A stretch of DNA of 64,000 nucleotides from Helcococcus massiliensis (lineage in GTDB: Bacteria > Bacillota > Clostridia > Tissierellales > Peptoniphilaceae): positions 124,001-188,000 of the forward strand of contig NZ_OGVE01000001.1 in NCBI RefSeq assembly GCF_900258485.1, written 5' to 3'. This document shows positions 63,684-64,000 of the stretch, piece by piece. Both the position numbers and the translations under genes were made by a program. The number at the start of each line of letters is the position of its first letter. Position 1 is the stretch's first letter. The notes under the pieces were generated by a model. That model saw nothing but the letters and a program-made list of their open reading frames with translations. It was not told the origin of the DNA and did no database searches.

Positions 63684-64000
63684 CTAATATAACTTAGCTC
63701 CTGCTGGAATATTACTATCCAACATTAATAAGTTTAATTTTTCTTCACCATCATACTTACATACAGCTGATATAATCATACCTTCTGATTCAATTCCCAT
63801 CATTTTTCTTGGTGGTAGGTTTGTGATAGCTACTAGAGTCTTACCGATTAATTCTTCAGCAGAATAATAGTCTTTTATCCCTGAAAGAATTGTTCTTTCT
63901 TTTTCAGAACCATCATCTAAAGTAAATTTCAATAATTTCTTAGATTTTGGTACTTCTTCACAATTTATAACTTTTACCACTCTTAAATCAGATTTTGAGA
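63684..64000 (-). CDS. metG: Methionyl-tRNA synthetase, C-terminal tRNA-binding domain (partial, 5' end outside window)
   Basis: C-terminal end of MetRS: the frame stays open to the window edge (SKSDLRVVKVINCEEVPKSKKLLKF...), so the GTG at 63980 is not the true start. DLRV...I..CE.VPKSKKLLKF.LDDG..ERTILSGIKDYY..EELIGK..V...NLPPRKMMGIESEGMI is the EMAPII-like OB fold that dimerises MetRS and binds tRNA. It could in principle be a separate tRNA-binding protein, but the position of SDLRV supports a fused MetG tail. Confidence 0.9.
   Translation of the reverse strand, partial: SKSDLRVVKVINCEEVPKSKKLLKFTLDDGSEKERTILSGIKDYYSAEELIGKTLVAITNLPPRKMMGIESEGMIISAVCKYDGEEKLNLLMLDSNIPAGAKLY

Noticed and set aside
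63684-63980. Stand-alone 98-residue tRNA-binding protein (CsaA/YtpR type)
   Set aside because: The frame continues upstream of the GTG with SKSDLR, which is part of the MetRS tRNA-binding domain, so it is the tail of a longer gene cut by the window edge.

Overview
The window is about 30% GC and reads as chromosome of a low-GC, Gram-positive anaerobe. A Peptoniphilaceae-type anaerobic coccus (Anaerococcus or a near relative) is my best guess. This rests on sepF, strong AGGAGG ribosome sites, sortase-anchored giant adhesins with Cna-B repeats, and an anaerobe-style lactate dehydrogenase. The genus is inferred from gene content and not proven. Nearly all genes lie on the minus strand. The exceptions are an orphan antitoxin, three tRNAs and one lipase-like gene.

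Layout: 1-880 holds the end of nusB and efp. 1.1-4.5 kb is accessory: a DUF898 protein, an acyltransferase remnant, a CopB-type copper ATPase whose promoter carries a CsoR-like operator, and a lone Phd/YefM antitoxin. 4.5-12 kb is a type I restriction-modification operon, hsdM-rhuM-hsdS-hsdR. A run of nine GACA-type tetranucleotides ends the two-TRD HsdS and separates it from a third, out-of-frame target-recognition half, so the locus looks phase-variable. 12-21 kb holds a keto-deoxygluconate permease plus SDR pair, a 1,236-residue wall-anchored protein, an autoregulated-looking Fic protein, an aldehyde dehydrogenase and an array of six 52-53 bp repeats. 21-43.8 kb is a dense housekeeping block: comM-like, rluD, ung, lspA, sepF, gpsA, plsY, der, glyA, aspS, dtd, rel, recJ, yajC, tgt, queA, ruvBAC. 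Spacing there is mostly a few bases or an overlap, with two internal terminators. 44-46.2 kb has ldh, whose promoter carries a Rex-like site and a Crp/Fnr-like site, plus an acyl-CoA dehydrogenase. 46.3-46.8 kb has tRNA-Met, tRNA-Gly, two broken 5' copies of a tRNA-Arg, and the intact tRNA-Arg. 46.9-47.9 kb is a lipase-like hydrolase. 48-59.7 kb is one giant adhesin of about 3,874 residues. 59.8-63.5 kb is a siderophore ABC uptake operon, and the right edge is the 3' end of metG.

Functionally the window joins a stable core (translation, cell division, phospholipid synthesis, Holliday-junction processing, stringent response, queuosine) to host-facing modules (two sortase substrates, siderophore uptake, copper efflux) and a switchable DNA-methylation system. 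The most notable items are the phase-variable three-TRD hsdS, the 53-bp palindromic repeat array, a YajC protein fused to an FtsK-gamma-like winged helix, the scarred tRNA-Arg locus and the ldh promoter.
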